A stretch of DNA of 64,000 nt from Symbiodinium natans (taxonomy: Eukaryota; Sar; Dinophyceae; Suessiales; Symbiodiniaceae), in contig CAJNDS010002305.1 in assembly GCA_905221605.1 (NCBI GenBank), forward strand, positions 397,610 to 461,609. Direction: 5' to 3'. The notes below the pieces were generated by a model that saw only the letters and a list, made by a program, of their open reading frames with translations, made no database searches and was not told where the DNA came from. The translations under genes were made by a program, and so were the position numbers. Shown in pieces: positions 20,733 through 30,580 of the stretch; within the stretch, counting starts at the first letter, position 1; every line of letters begins with the position of its first letter.

Positions 20733-21515
20733 ACTTAGGACCTTTTCCAATAAAGTGCCTTCCATCATTTAAAGGCTTCTATGCCAGCAGTCATAGGCGC
20801 ATCTGTCCGAGTCTGTCTTTGAAGGTGACTGGCCTTCTGCTGTCCTCACTTCGTAGTGAGCAAGTTAAATGCCCCTGTTCTTGTGGAGTGCGAAGGAGAA
20901 CGGATGAGAGCTTAACTCTTGCAGAGGGCTCGCAGGTGCTTGTTGCCTCCTTCTCTAGCTTCCTTGTCCCCCACCGCCTCTGGGATAGCCGGAGTACTGA
21001 AGGCAGAACCGGAAATCCTTTCCATGGAACCAGTCAAAGATCGTTTGAGAGAAATTACAGTCTTGCAATACGTCATCCTGCGCGTCCTGGTGTGGAGAGA
21101 CGCAGGCAGCCCCTTTGGTTTATGAGGGGGAAAAGGGGGGCTGAGGTCTAGTGAAGTGTGGGGGTTTTAGAGAGGGGGGAGGGGGAACGTACAAGGCTGA
21201 CCAAAGGTCCAAGAGACCTCTGGTGCCACACCCACGGCCGATGGGGCGAGCGAACATCGCGAACGAAGCCCAAAACCCTAAACCCTGAACCCTAAACGCT
21301 AAACCCGAAGATTCGCCGTACAGCCCCCACCCATGCATGCTGCCAGGAACGCACTCTTGGAGAGACCCTGTCGTTCCTTCTGGCTGCCGCAGTGACATGC
21401 ACGGTGCTCGAGCATCTGACACGTGGCTTATACAGTACTTCTACAGCATTCGTACGATAGAAGGAGCTGAAAATGAGGCTCAGGAGGGTTAGGACCCAGT
21501 TTGACCTTTGGGAAC
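20733..21515. other. No confident gene; possible Prp6 remnant
   Basis: Contains a purine-rich run near 21,125-21,185 and a short CCCTAAA block at 21,272-21,308. A frame NALLERPCRSFW near 21,350 weakly recalls the LM.KALQ.CP.SG.LW motif expected next in Prp6. Not good enough to call. Confidence 0.3.
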
Positions 21516-21652
21516 CCTACACCCTAAACCCTAAACCCTAAACCCTAAACCCTAAACCCTAAACCCTAAACCCTAAACCCTAAACCCTAAACCCTAAACC
21601 CTAAACCCTAAACCCTAAACCCTAAACCCTAAACCCTAAACCCTAAACCCTA
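21516..21652. repeat. CCCTAAA array flanking the LTR element, left
   Basis: About 19 heptamers ending ...CCCTA at the left LTR. Register continues in the right flank (30,493) after removing the element and one copy of CCCTA. Confidence 0.97.
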
Positions 21653-21931
21653 TACGGGGGGACAACCAAGGAAGGAAATCAACTCCCCTAATCGCCCTGA
21701 ACTTATATTTCCCAGATCGAACCAAGAAACAACCAAGAACACGGATAAGAGCAACAAGGAAGGGGCACCCTTACACAAGTAGAGGGGCACTAACCCAACC
21801 CTCACTCCCAAACACGGACTTTTTTCTTTGGACGGGCTGGCCATCCTTGAGCCAAACATAGTTTACGGGTTCATTAACCCTTTCAACTTCCAACACTAAC
21901 TCCTTTCTACAATACCAATTGCAGCTCCGCA
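21653..21931 (-). repeat. 3' LTR (279 bp)
   Basis: Same sequence as 30,214-30,492 throughout as far as I can compare. Reads TGCGGAGCTGC to CCCCCCGTA on the - strand. Contains TTTGGCTCAAGG (near 21,848-21,859), resembling the end of the dinoflagellate spliced leader. Confidence 0.92.
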
Positions 21932-21944
21932 CTCCCCCTGTCCT
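21932..21944 (-). promoter_or_regulatory. Polypurine tract
   Basis: AGGACAGGGGGAG on the - strand, directly before the TGCGG start of the 3' LTR: the expected position for the plus-strand primer. Confidence 0.8.
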
Positions 21945-22301
21945 AGGATTTCCTAGGACACATTGGAGATGCAGGTCTTTTGGCCAAAAACTGCCATTAA
22001 GGCAGCAGCCAGCTGCTTGAAATGCAAGTTGTGGTTTAACGTCTTCCAGGACGGAATTATAGCACATTGGCTAACCTACTACCCATAGAGAATCTTTTTT
22101 CACCATGATCCTCTCATCACTGAAGACTCCTTGGCCTTCTTCACCACAAACCGTGGTCTTCGCTACGCGAAAAGCTACTTACTTCTACTATCAGGGATTT
22201 CCATACCCTTAATAGTAACCACCACATTGTCAGCACATTGGCTGTTCCAGCGCACCCGTCTCCAGAAAGAGAAAAACTATCCCTTCATCCATACCATCCA
22301 A
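21945..22301 (-). other. Element 3' untranslated region
   Basis: About 357 bp between the ORF stop and the polypurine tract, with two CACATTGGCT words. No further ORF that could encode pol. Confidence 0.6.
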
Positions 22302-25300
22302 TCACTTCTTTTTCCGATTGTTGGCAATCTTGAGGTGAAGTTGCAGCAGAATATACTCCAGGTCCGAAACTGTAAGAACAGGATCCTGTACGCCCCTTTG
22401 AATTGAGGATACCAATCCTTCTCTCTTTGCGTCCTCAATCGCCTGGCAAGATTGACCCAGCTCTTCATTCGCAGTGGCAGACCCTGGTGCATCCGCATCA
22501 GATGGACGATCCTTTTCTTCAGGATCTTGAACCATTACCACCTCTTCTTTTTTGGGACTCTGACTTTTCTCCCTCTTCTTTGTCTTTCCACCGACATTTG
22601 ACTTTGTGCGCGTCTTCGAGGATTTTTCCACTGCAGAAGCCACCACATTGGATGTTGATCCACCCTTCTCAATGATCGTCGGCATCTTCTTCGGCTTTGG
22701 AACCATGAGAGTGTAAGGATCTTCAATAGCTGCAGCTTTCCTCTTCTTTTTTACCTTTTTCTTCTCTTCTTCAACGGCAACCTCCGTCTCCGAAGTCTCA
22801 ACCACTCCTGTTTCGGCAGGAATATCCTTGCTGGACTCCCTTTCTAGGGATCTCTTTTTACCTCTTTTGGGATCCTTTTCCTCTCCCAAATTGGCTCGCT
22901 CATACCATATCCTCAGGTCATTGACCCATTCTTCCACCTCCGCGAGCGAAACCTCATACGACTTCACTACTTCGAGAAGTTCCAGCACGGACAACATTTC
23001 AGTGGTCCACGAAACCCATACTTGATCCATTTGGTCAGCATCTCCAGTGAACTTCAGGAGTTTGAACAATGGGTCCGCCTCTGCTCGAGCCAAATCTGGC
23101 TTGCCACCGGAGAGAAATGAAAGAAATGAAATCGCCTCCATCAACAGTTCCGTCATCTTGGTCTCTTCGTCATAAACCATAAAATCCTCCTCATCATCAT
23201 CGAACTGTTCAGGAGAGATCTCCTTTTCTCCACCATTTGCACCAGACTTTTTCCTTGGACCATCCCTTGGGGGCGTCCTTGGAGACCTTGGCCTCTGTTT
23301 TTCCAACGGAACACCATGCTCGAAGACACACCTGTCACCAAATCGACACTTCCCAGACCGAGCAAACTGGACGCACCTCACACCAGTTGCATCATGCGAG
23401 AACTCACAATCCTTTCCAGCGAAACATTCTCTCCCTGCCACATAGTATTTGCACCAATATGAATGTAGCACCACATCATCTTCGGAATGGATGAATTTGC
23501 AGTCGTCACCGAATTTGCAGCGATCTTTCCCCCTGCCGAACCAATAGCAGAAACCCTTCTTCCTCTTCTCCAAGCGCTCTGCCTCATACCGGTCCATAGG
23601 GCGATTGTGCTCTACATGAACATTGCCATGTACCTGGGGACTGCTCCCTTCACCCGACGTGCTATCAGTATTTGGTGCTTGGAGTACAGCTGGAAAACCC
23701 GGCCTTGGTCCTACCACCTTCATGATCGGTTTTCCGCCAACTCCTGAGCCATGCTGAGACGATCCAAAAACATTGAACATCTTCATGAAGGCCTTTCTAG
23801 TGCCAATCTTCTGCACCCTTTTGATTGGACGTTTCATTGCTCCAACCTTGCATCCAGATGCGTTCAAACGACACAACCTCCTATAACCAACTCTATGTCC
23901 CTTCTTCCAAAGAGCCATAAGAATTTTAGAGGCAGTAACATTCTCCACCTCTACCTTTTCCAATGGTCCCTCACTTCCCGGAACAAACCCATCCATATCT
24001 GAAGACCTTTCCATCTTTTTTGACACCACTTCGTCGAGGTAGTCTTCTGAGATCCAGGGTAAGTTCCCCTTAGAGGAAGGATTGTCATCATTGTTTGGTC
24101 CTTCACCAGGATACCCTTTTGTGCTGTCAAAGATCTTACCAGTAGTGCGGTCCTGCATAGAGAAATTCGAAGCCACGCGGGAGTACACTGACCACAAGAA
24201 AATCCTTGTGTCCGCCAGTCTTGATGACCCACTGGATGTCTCCTCTTCCGGAGAAACTTCTGGCGCTTTGCCATCCCCTCCAGTGTCACCACTTATCTCA
24301 CCTCCAGCATCTTCAATGGGAATAAGGGATTCATTGTTCCCTTGATCAAGCACCGCGCCCTCTGGTCCAAAAACTTCCAGCACCGCTGTCGAAGGATCCA
24401 CCTCTTCATCAGCATCGTCGTCCATCCTTCTCCAGAGAGCCTCCAATTGGTCCGCACAAGTCGCCGCTTGAAGGAACTCCATCAACCGAGCCCTCCCGCG
24501 CTGCCAGAGAAATTCCGAAATCATCACCGACCCTTGGGCTCCCAGATTCAGGAATGGGTGAACCATTTTGGCTACCCTCGCCATAAGTTCAATATGAACT
24601 TCCATGCCTGGACTGCGGCTCCAATCGTAGGCAATTGCCTCCATAGCAGTTCCAAACTTGTCAGTGTTCTTGAATTCCCCTTCCAGACCAGGAGACAACA
24701 AAGCACCCATCACTGAAAGAGGATAATTCCCCACCGCCGGCAAGCACGGGTTTTCATGGAACGAATGATGCAGGTCAGTATAATGTCCTTGATCTCTCCT
24801 TTGAAAAAGGAGTGCTCCAGTCCCTAGCTGGGCATTCATTTCATCCACTTGAACCATTTCAGCACATATCCTCTGTGCCATGTACGCCATTGCTGGCCAG
24901 ACGGAACGATCGGTAAGACCGCGACGCATAACCCAATCAGTTGTTGGCGACTGAATCAGCGTCCTTGGATCATACACCAGAACAACCATCGCACCGTCAC
25001 CCATTGACTGATCAGCATCGTCCTCCAGTGCCAGGTTCTCATCCTGTTCGCTTGCACCCTCGGATGACATGCTAATAACCAAATTTCGATCCATCTTATT
25101 GGACCCTTTTTGGCAGTCTCTTTGCCCCACCGGCAACTTGCCAACTGCAACCTTCCAATAAATCCGAGTCAGAAGGCCTTTAACCAGCAATTGCTGAAGG
25201 TCACTCCTCACCGGACCACCATCCAACATCTTCGCATCATCACCACGGAGGTCATTGCTCCCACCTTCTCCTTCTTTTTGGTCAGTCTCCTCGCCAGAAA

Positions 25301-28300
25301 TCTGTACTGCTCCTTCCGGCGCCGTCTCCTGTCCAGCCACTTCTTGCCCAGGAAGAACTTGAGCGCTTTCAGAGACATTCACCTGTCCAGCAACACCTTG
25401 CCCAGGTAAAACCTCATCCGTGGAGCCCACCGCCAGCGAACCAACCATAACTGAACCATCCCTTGCTCTTTTTTGAGACCGTTCAGCTCGACGAGAAGGT
25501 TGTGGTAGCGAAAAAACTTGTGAAGTCACTTCTTGGCGGGTCTCCCCCCGCGACGCTTTGTCGCGCCCTTCGCCAAGGTGAACCGATTTTTTCGGCCCGT
25601 CATTGGAGCCTGAAGAACCACTTTGCGGAACATTGCCACGATTCGCAGTTCTCTTTGAATCCCTTTCTTGCAAAAAGATTTCCTTCAGGCGTTGTACGGC
25701 ATTGGTCTCCTCTTCGCTTGAATCGCTTGAGGAAGCGGCATACGAGACCAAAGCCTCCGCCTGTTCATCATCATCCACCACATCTGCCCACGCTCTGCTG
25801 AACCGATACGACAACCCACCACGAGGCTTCAGTTCCAGTGGCTTCGGCTTTTCCACCACTTCCGCCGGTTGCACTCGTCGTTGTGACCGAGAGCGTGGCA
25901 CCTGTCGCACCTGTTTTTTGTCCAGCAAGGGCCTTCCCCTTCTCACAGGGTTTGATCTTGACCGATACTTTTTTGTTGGTGGATTCACCGGCGGCATTCC
26001 AACTCCCACCAACCGCAGCTTCTGTACACACAACGGAGACCTCTGCGCAAGCGTCCAACCATCACGGTACCTGACCTTATCAAAAAGCTCCCGATAGGAG
26101 CCTCTCGGCATAGTTTTTGCACCGGAGTCTTCAGCTTCACGCACCTGAGTGAGGGTTCGCACCGCCGCTCTTCCAGTCCCTTTGTTCCCAGAAGATTGTT
26201 GTACCCGTACAGATGCATCAGAAGGAACTGCCTTTTCCGGTCCTCCCGGTCGATATCGGACCTCACCCACCAATTGCAGAATTTTGCATGCGGTCACTTT
26301 GTTGATCCCTTTGTCAACCAAATCTTCCACAAAGATGAACTCTTGCAAATCCGACACATTGGTCACACCAAGCGTAATCATCACCTCACTTACATGAGGG
26401 GTATACACCCACAGGTGTGCGTTGCGAGCCATCCAATTTTCAATTGGCTCCTCCGGATTTTGAAGCTGAGTACCAGTGGATGCAGCCACTGAATTCTTTT
26501 GTTCATCAGCTTCTGCTTCATCCAGAGTACCTTTTTCACCATCTTTTTGTGACACATTGGTCATTTGCAGTGCTTTCGGTGCCGAGGATGAGGAAGATTC
26601 AGCTCCCCCACTTGCAGGCGGCTGAAACGTGCTTCTATCCGTAATCTCCCATCCTCTCTCTTTTTCAAACCGGACCTGATTGGCCACCTGTACCAAGTGT
26701 TTCAGGAGCGACAGCCGCTCCTCTGACATCTCGTCATGGGAGTACTTGCAGAAATTTAACCCTTTCCGGCAACGTCCTCGGAGGTAATAATCGAAACAGC
26801 AATTGTGGAACCCTGCGTCCCTTAGTGACTTCCTGGAAGCATTGTCCCAAGATTTGCCGGGCTCCCAAGTCCCTTCCAATGCTATGTCATCGTTGTGAAG
26901 GTACCTGCATGCAGTCCCATATTTACAACCACCTTGATTGTAATACAGACACAGCCGACCTTTTGGCTCACCTGACGTAGGCTCACCCTTTGATGCACCT
27001 TTGCCAAAATTGTACTTGGCCCGGAAGGCTAAATCCTCCCGCTCCTGCTGTGCCTCATCCACTGTACCTTCCTCTGTGGGAGGGTCACCGATGTTCCCAT
27101 CCTCATCATCAGCTTCTTGGCTATTCTTTGGATCAGTTGACCCTCCTCCTGGCCAACCTTCACCATAACGACGATGCTCATAGGAACACTCATCACCATT
27201 GCGACACCTTCCCCGATTGAAGAACTTGCACAGCTTGCTGTAACCAGGTGACAACACAGTCTTTGGTGTCATGTAAGCCTTTTTGTACTGGTCAGGGTCC
27301 ATGTAGGCTTCCATTGGCTTGTTCTCCCTTTTGCTCATGGATTGCACTGCACCATCAAGCTCCTGCAAAAATAGCTTGGTGTCCAACCAAAGCGCGTTCC
27401 AAAACTCATCTTCCCCTTGATTCAGCACCGTTGCCACCGCTTCACCCACAACTGGTCGAGAAAATCTCCTTTTTTTGCATGCCAGTTCGAAAAGCGCGTT
27501 GTGGTACTGTTTTCGGGAAAAAGTGGTTAACTCCCCCAAGCCTGTGCTTTCTGTACCATCAGGCTTCCAACCACCATTTTGCAAGATGCCATACGCGCGC
27601 CGAGCTTCCGCATTGAGGAATGCCTGATCTGCAACACACTCCTGTAAATCTTCCATCGGGCGACCCAACAGCATCCCTGTAATTTTGCCAACATAGGCTT
27701 CCTCTTCGTTTCCATTCTCCAGAAGAGCTTTGTAGATCTTTTCTCCATAAAGTTGTCTTTCTTCTCGTTCTTCAGAGGATAACTCCTGTATCACAAGCTC
27801 CTCATCGGAATGCTCTTCCTCCTGTTTCCAGTCCCATTGACCGTTTGAATCTCGGTACCACTGACCAACATACCATGGATTCGTCCACCACGTACTCCAG
27901 CCGCTGGGTTTCCACTTCCGCAGCGTTGAGGAAGAGTCCTCCACGTCCTCTTCCAAAACCAGAAAGGTGTCCAAGATTATGGTACCATCATCTTCCACTA
28001 GTTTCACTGTTCCATTGACAGTATCACCAAATCTGAAATGGCACGTATTGTTCCCTTCTGTAGGAATCAATACATTCAAATCACCATGGTCCAAAAAAGC
28101 TCCATACCCATTGATGCAGCGCACTAGACCCATGATCTCATCTCCCTCTTGATAGCAATGTGTCCCAGGTGATTCCAAGGCTCCCGCTCGGGGCACTTTC
28201 TTTGCTTGCTCTTCAGAAACCACCTCTGTATCATCGGCTCCTGGCGCATCCTTTGTTTTCACCTTTGAGTCACACTGCTCGTCCTGCTCCACGAGTCCCA

Positions 28301-30179
28301 CAAGCTCATCTTTTTTGTGCTCCTGGACTTCAGGACCTCTCTTTTTCTCCGCCAAAGGCTTTGCCTCATCTGCTGTAATTCGCTCGGTGTCGACTTCCGG
28401 CGAACTTCCAGACGGCAACACTTCTCCCTTCATGGGAGTGGACCCATCATTGGAGTCCTTTGTCACACCTTCTGCAGCAGGCAAATCTTCCTCCACTGCA
28501 GGGCAATTGAGTCGATCATCCACGGCAGGCATGCTTTCTTCCACCGCAGGATCCTTTGGTTCCATGGCTTCCAAAGGAGAATTTCCACCATCATTGACCA
28601 CAGCTGCCTCATTGGCTCCGGTGTAGCCCTTGTCATTTCGTTCCTCGCTGCTAACTTCAGGTTGCACCAGTGCGTCCACCTGTGAACCTCCATCATCAGC
28701 TGCTGCGGAGACCTGCGCCCCATTGTTGCAGTCGCCCGTGGAACGTAACGCCATATGCACCTCAACCCGTGCTTCCTTCGCACTCCAGGTAATATCTGGC
28801 GCATCGACCCGCGCATCATTGGCGCTCCAGGCCTCATTTTTCAGATCTTCTGTGTCTCCAGCTATTCCAGAAGCTTCTTTTTCCCTTTGAATGGCAGGAA
28901 CCTTGGCACCAAACGAAGAGACCTCCTCAGTCGCAACACACGACCTTTTCCCTCCGTCTTCCAAATCTCCAGGACCACATTCCCGAACGACAGGTACCAC
29001 ATCCACCACTCGATCTTCTGCAGCCGACACAGTTCCGATCTCCACATTGGGAATCTTTTCTTCTGGACCTACCGATTCCACCGCTGCCACACCCTCAGAA
29101 AGTGCTCCCATTCCTTCCCGATCCAGATGTTGAGCTCCAGCGATGTCTGTTCGGTTTCCAGGAATCTCCTCCTCATCAGGAGAACCCGAGGTCGGGGCGT
29201 CACCACCAGCCCTAGGACCGCTATCCCTGATAGTAGAGGAAAAATCTTTTTCACCTAAACTATTTACACTACCCTGGAATGCCCTCGTAGACTCAGTCTT
29301 CGGAGTAGAGGATGAAGAATCCAGTGCCGCCTCCATTTCCAGCTCATTGCCCGAAGGAGACCCAACCACCTCGTCACTCTTCATCTTTTCACCTACCACC
29401 GGCAATGTCCACTTGCTTTCCTGCGTATCCAGGCAGTAATAATATTGTCTCCCATCTTCATGGAGGTGCCATTCCCACGTTGTCCCATCGCACGCTTTGA
29501 TCAGATGCTCGTCTTTCTGAAAACCATCCCTTTCAGAGACCTGTCGCATCTCGTCCTCTTCTTCGGACAACTGTCGCAACCTCTCAGCCTCCATCTGTAG
29601 GATCTCCTCCTCCCCCATGGCGTATCCAGCAGCAGGTGCAGCTTCAAAGCTGTCCGCACCCTTCTGTTCATGACCGCTTCCACCACCTTGGGAACTCGAA
29701 GATGGACCCCTTTTGATCTTGTTCAGAGGCCTCCGAGCCGCTTGCAGCACTTCTCCAATCAGATCGGTCTGAGACTCTTGGTCTACCATTCGACCCGAAG
29801 TCGAAGACGACGGCTGATACCCGTGTTTGTGCAACACTCGTAAAACAGTCACCTCCATTTCACGATCTATACCACCAGTCGCGTCCCAGTTCCTTTTCTC
29901 ACCAGGCTTTGGCGATACAGAAACAGCACGTCCTTCAGCTTCAGCATTGCTAACCATATCCCTATTGGGATTCATACCCACATTGGGGCTTTCTGCAACC
30001 AAGGCCTCTTCCAGATGTTCTTCAGCGCCGGGAATCACCTCTTCCAACACCGATCTTTCACCCAGAGACTCAGCTGCACCATTTCCAGCTCCACCATCTT
30101 GTCCACCATCCGAGGCAAGTTGGAGCCATCGCTTCGGAGAAGGCATTGCTTCTTGATCCCAAAAACCTTGAAAGAACAC
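22302..30179 (-). CDS. Giant retrotransposon ORF: WW, S1-like, SAM-like and six CCCH zinc fingers
   Basis: 2,625 codons; its ATG lies 18 nt past the primer site. Acidic, low-complexity N-terminus (about 1-660) with a WW domain near 231-262 (WEWHLHEDGRQYYYC...SKW.LP). S1-like fold near 675-742 (GDEIMGLVRCINGYGAFLDH). CCCH fingers near 982-1001, 1076-1094 and 1124-1147, each close to C-x7-8-C-x5-C-x3-H. SAM-like helical segment near 1248-1307 (NWMARNAHLWVYTPHVSEV). Basic SR-like stretch near 1403-1437. Folded-looking unknown region near 1770-1960. Second finger trio near 2211-2230, 2242-2260 and 2268-2287 (CVQFARSGKCRFGDRCVFEH). Lys-rich NLS-like KKKVKKKRK near 2475. No DTG protease, DDE integrase or YxDD motif. 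The set suggests an RNA-binding, Gag-like protein assembled from host-type domains. Uninterrupted length and identical LTRs argue it is intact. Confidence 0.85.
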   Translation of the reverse strand: MFFQGFWDQEAMPSPKRWLQLASDGGQDGGAGNGAAESLGERSVLEEVIPGAEEHLEEALVAESPNVGMNPNRDMVSNAEAEGRAVSVSPKPGEKRNWDATGGIDREMEVTVLRVLHKHGYQPSSSTSGRMVDQESQTDLIGEVLQAARRPLNKIKRGPSSSSQGGGSGHEQKGADSFEAAPAAGYAMGEEEILQMEAERLRQLSEEEDEMRQVSERDGFQKDEHLIKACDGTTWEWHLHEDGRQYYYCLDTQESKWTLPVVGEKMKSDEVVGSPSGNELEMEAALDSSSSTPKTESTRAFQGSVNSLGEKDFSSTIRDSGPRAGGDAPTSGSPDEEEIPGNRTDIAGAQHLDREGMGALSEGVAAVESVGPEEKIPNVEIGTVSAAEDRVVDVVPVVRECGPGDLEDGGKRSCVATEEVSSFGAKVPAIQREKEASGIAGDTEDLKNEAWSANDARVDAPDITWSAKEARVEVHMALRSTGDCNNGAQVSAAADDGGSQVDALVQPEVSSEERNDKGYTGANEAAVVNDGGNSPLEAMEPKDPAVEESMPAVDDRLNCPAVEEDLPAAEGVTKDSNDGSTPMKGEVLPSGSSPEVDTERITADEAKPLAEKKRGPEVQEHKKDELVGLVEQDEQCDSKVKTKDAPGADDTEVVSEEQAKKVPRAGALESPGTHCYQEGDEIMGLVRCINGYGAFLDHGDLNVLIPTEGNNTCHFRFGDTVNGTVKLVEDDGTIILDTFLVLEEDVEDSSSTLRKWKPSGWSTWWTNPWYVGQWYRDSNGQWDWKQEEEHSDEELVIQELSSEEREERQLYGEKIYKALLENGNEEEAYVGKITGMLLGRPMEDLQECVADQAFLNAEARRAYGILQNGGWKPDGTESTGLGELTTFSRKQYHNALFELACKKRRFSRPVVGEAVATVLNQGEDEFWNALWLDTKLFLQELDGAVQSMSKRENKPMEAYMDPDQYKKAYMTPKTVLSPGYSKLCKFFNRGRCRNGDECSYEHRRYGEGWPGGGSTDPKNSQEADDEDGNIGDPPTEEGTVDEAQQEREDLAFRAKYNFGKGASKGEPTSGEPKGRLCLYYNQGGCKYGTACRYLHNDDIALEGTWEPGKSWDNASRKSLRDAGFHNCCFDYYLRGRCRKGLNFCKYSHDEMSEERLSLLKHLVQVANQVRFEKERGWEITDRSTFQPPASGGAESSSSSAPKALQMTNVSQKDGEKGTLDEAEADEQKNSVAASTGTQLQNPEEPIENWMARNAHLWVYTPHVSEVMITLGVTNVSDLQEFIFVEDLVDKGINKVTACKILQLVGEVRYRPGGPEKAVPSDASVRVQQSSGNKGTGRAAVRTLTQVREAEDSGAKTMPRGSYRELFDKVRYRDGWTLAQRSPLCVQKLRLVGVGMPPVNPPTKKYRSRSNPVRRGRPLLDKKQVRQVPRSRSQRRVQPAEVVEKPKPLELKPRGGLSYRFSRAWADVVDDDEQAEALVSYAASSSDSSEEETNAVQRLKEIFLQERDSKRTANRGNVPQSGSSGSNDGPKKSVHLGEGRDKASRGETRQEVTSQVFSLPQPSRRAERSQKRARDGSVMVGSLAVGSTDEVLPGQGVAGQVNVSESAQVLPGQEVAGQETAPEGAVQISGEETDQKEGEGGSNDLRGDDAKMLDGGPVRSDLQQLLVKGLLTRIYWKVAVGKLPVGQRDCQKGSNKMDRNLVISMSSEGASEQDENLALEDDADQSMGDGAMVVLVYDPRTLIQSPTTDWVMRRGLTDRSVWPAMAYMAQRICAEMVQVDEMNAQLGTGALLFQRRDQGHYTDLHHSFHENPCLPAVGNYPLSVMGALLSPGLEGEFKNTDKFGTAMEAIAYDWSRSPGMEVHIELMARVAKMVHPFLNLGAQGSVMISEFLWQRGRARLMEFLQAATCADQLEALWRRMDDDADEEVDPSTAVLEVFGPEGAVLDQGNNESLIPIEDAGGEISGDTGGDGKAPEVSPEEETSSGSSRLADTRIFLWSVYSRVASNFSMQDRTTGKIFDSTKGYPGEGPNNDDNPSSKGNLPWISEDYLDEVVSKKMERSSDMDGFVPGSEGPLEKVEVENVTASKILMALWKKGHRVGYRRLCRLNASGCKVGAMKRPIKRVQKIGTRKAFMKMFNVFGSSQHGSGVGGKPIMKVVGPRPGFPAVLQAPNTDSTSGEGSSPQVHGNVHVEHNRPMDRYEAERLEKRKKGFCYWFGRGKDRCKFGDDCKFIHSEDDVVLHSYWCKYYVAGRECFAGKDCEFSHDATGVRCVQFARSGKCRFGDRCVFEHGVPLEKQRPRSPRTPPRDGPRKKSGANGGEKEISPEQFDDDEEDFMVYDEETKMTELLMEAISFLSFLSGGKPDLARAEADPLFKLLKFTGDADQMDQVWVSWTTEMLSVLELLEVVKSYEVSLAEVEEWVNDLRIWYERANLGEEKDPKRGKKRSLERESSKDIPAETGVVETSETEVAVEEEKKKVKKKRKAAAIEDPYTLMVPKPKKMPTIIEKGGSTSNVVASAVEKSSKTRTKSNVGGKTKKREKSQSPKKEEVVMVQDPEEKDRPSDADAPGSATANEELGQSCQAIEDAKREGLVSSIQRGVQDPVLTVSDLEYILLQLHLKIANNRKKK

Positions 30180-30196
30180 TTAACCGCAGGGAACCT

Positions 30197-30213
30197 AATT
30201 TGGGCTCATAACC
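30197..30213 (-). promoter_or_regulatory. Primer-binding site matching initiator tRNA-Met anticodon arm
   Basis: - strand GGTTATGAGCCCAAATT abuts the end of the 5' LTR. Its complement TGGGCTCATAACC is the anticodon stem-loop of eukaryotic initiator tRNA-Met (CAT anticodon), as used by Drosophila copia, which primes from a tRNA half-molecule. Confidence 0.8.
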
Positions 30214-30492
30214 TACGGGGGGACAACCAAGGAAGGAAATCAACTCCCCTAATCGCCCTGAACTTATATTTCCCAGATCGAACCAAGAAACAACCAAGAA
30301 CACGGATAAGAGCAACAAGGAAGGGGCACCCTTACACAAGTAGAGGGGCACTAACCCAACCCTCACTCCCAAACACGGACTTTTTTCTTTGGACGGGCTG
30401 GCCATCCTTGAGCCAAACATAGTTTACGGGTTCATTAACCCTTTCAACTTCCAACACTAACTCCTTTCTACAATACCAATTGCAGCTCCGCA
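30214..30492 (-). repeat. 5' LTR (279 bp)
   Basis: Direct copy of 21,653-21,931. Followed on the + strand by CCCTAAACCC, so the insertion sits inside a telomere-like array. Confidence 0.92.
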
Positions 30493-30562
30493 CCCTAAAC
30501 CCTAAACCCTAAACCCTAAACCCTAAACCCTAAACCCGAAACCCTAAACCCTAAACCCTAAA
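30493..30562. repeat. CCCTAAA array flanking the LTR element, right
   Basis: Nine heptamers continuing the array interrupted by the retrotransposon, followed by a poly-G run (30,567-30,580). Confidence 0.96.
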
Positions 30563-30580
30563 TCTTGGGGGGGGGGGGGG

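Larger units (their letters stand above)
21653..30492 (-). mobile_element. Copia-like LTR retrotransposon without visible pol, inserted in telomere-like array
   Basis: An 8,840-bp element on the - strand. It has two 279-bp direct terminal repeats identical by eye (start TGCGGAGCTGC, end CCCCCCGTA), a primer site next to the 5' LTR, a polypurine tract next to the 3' LTR and 5-bp CCCTA flanks on both sides. A single ORF fills the interior. No protease, integrase, reverse transcriptase or RNase H signature is seen in it, so the element is probably non-autonomous and mobilised in trans. Identical LTRs imply a recent insertion. CCCTA as target duplication is weak evidence by itself because both flanks are CCCTAAA arrays, but the register fits exactly. 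Confidence 0.88.

Noticed and set aside
22131-30422. Many + strand frames of 60-167 codons across the LTR element
   Set aside because: Shadows of the single - strand 2,625-codon ORF.
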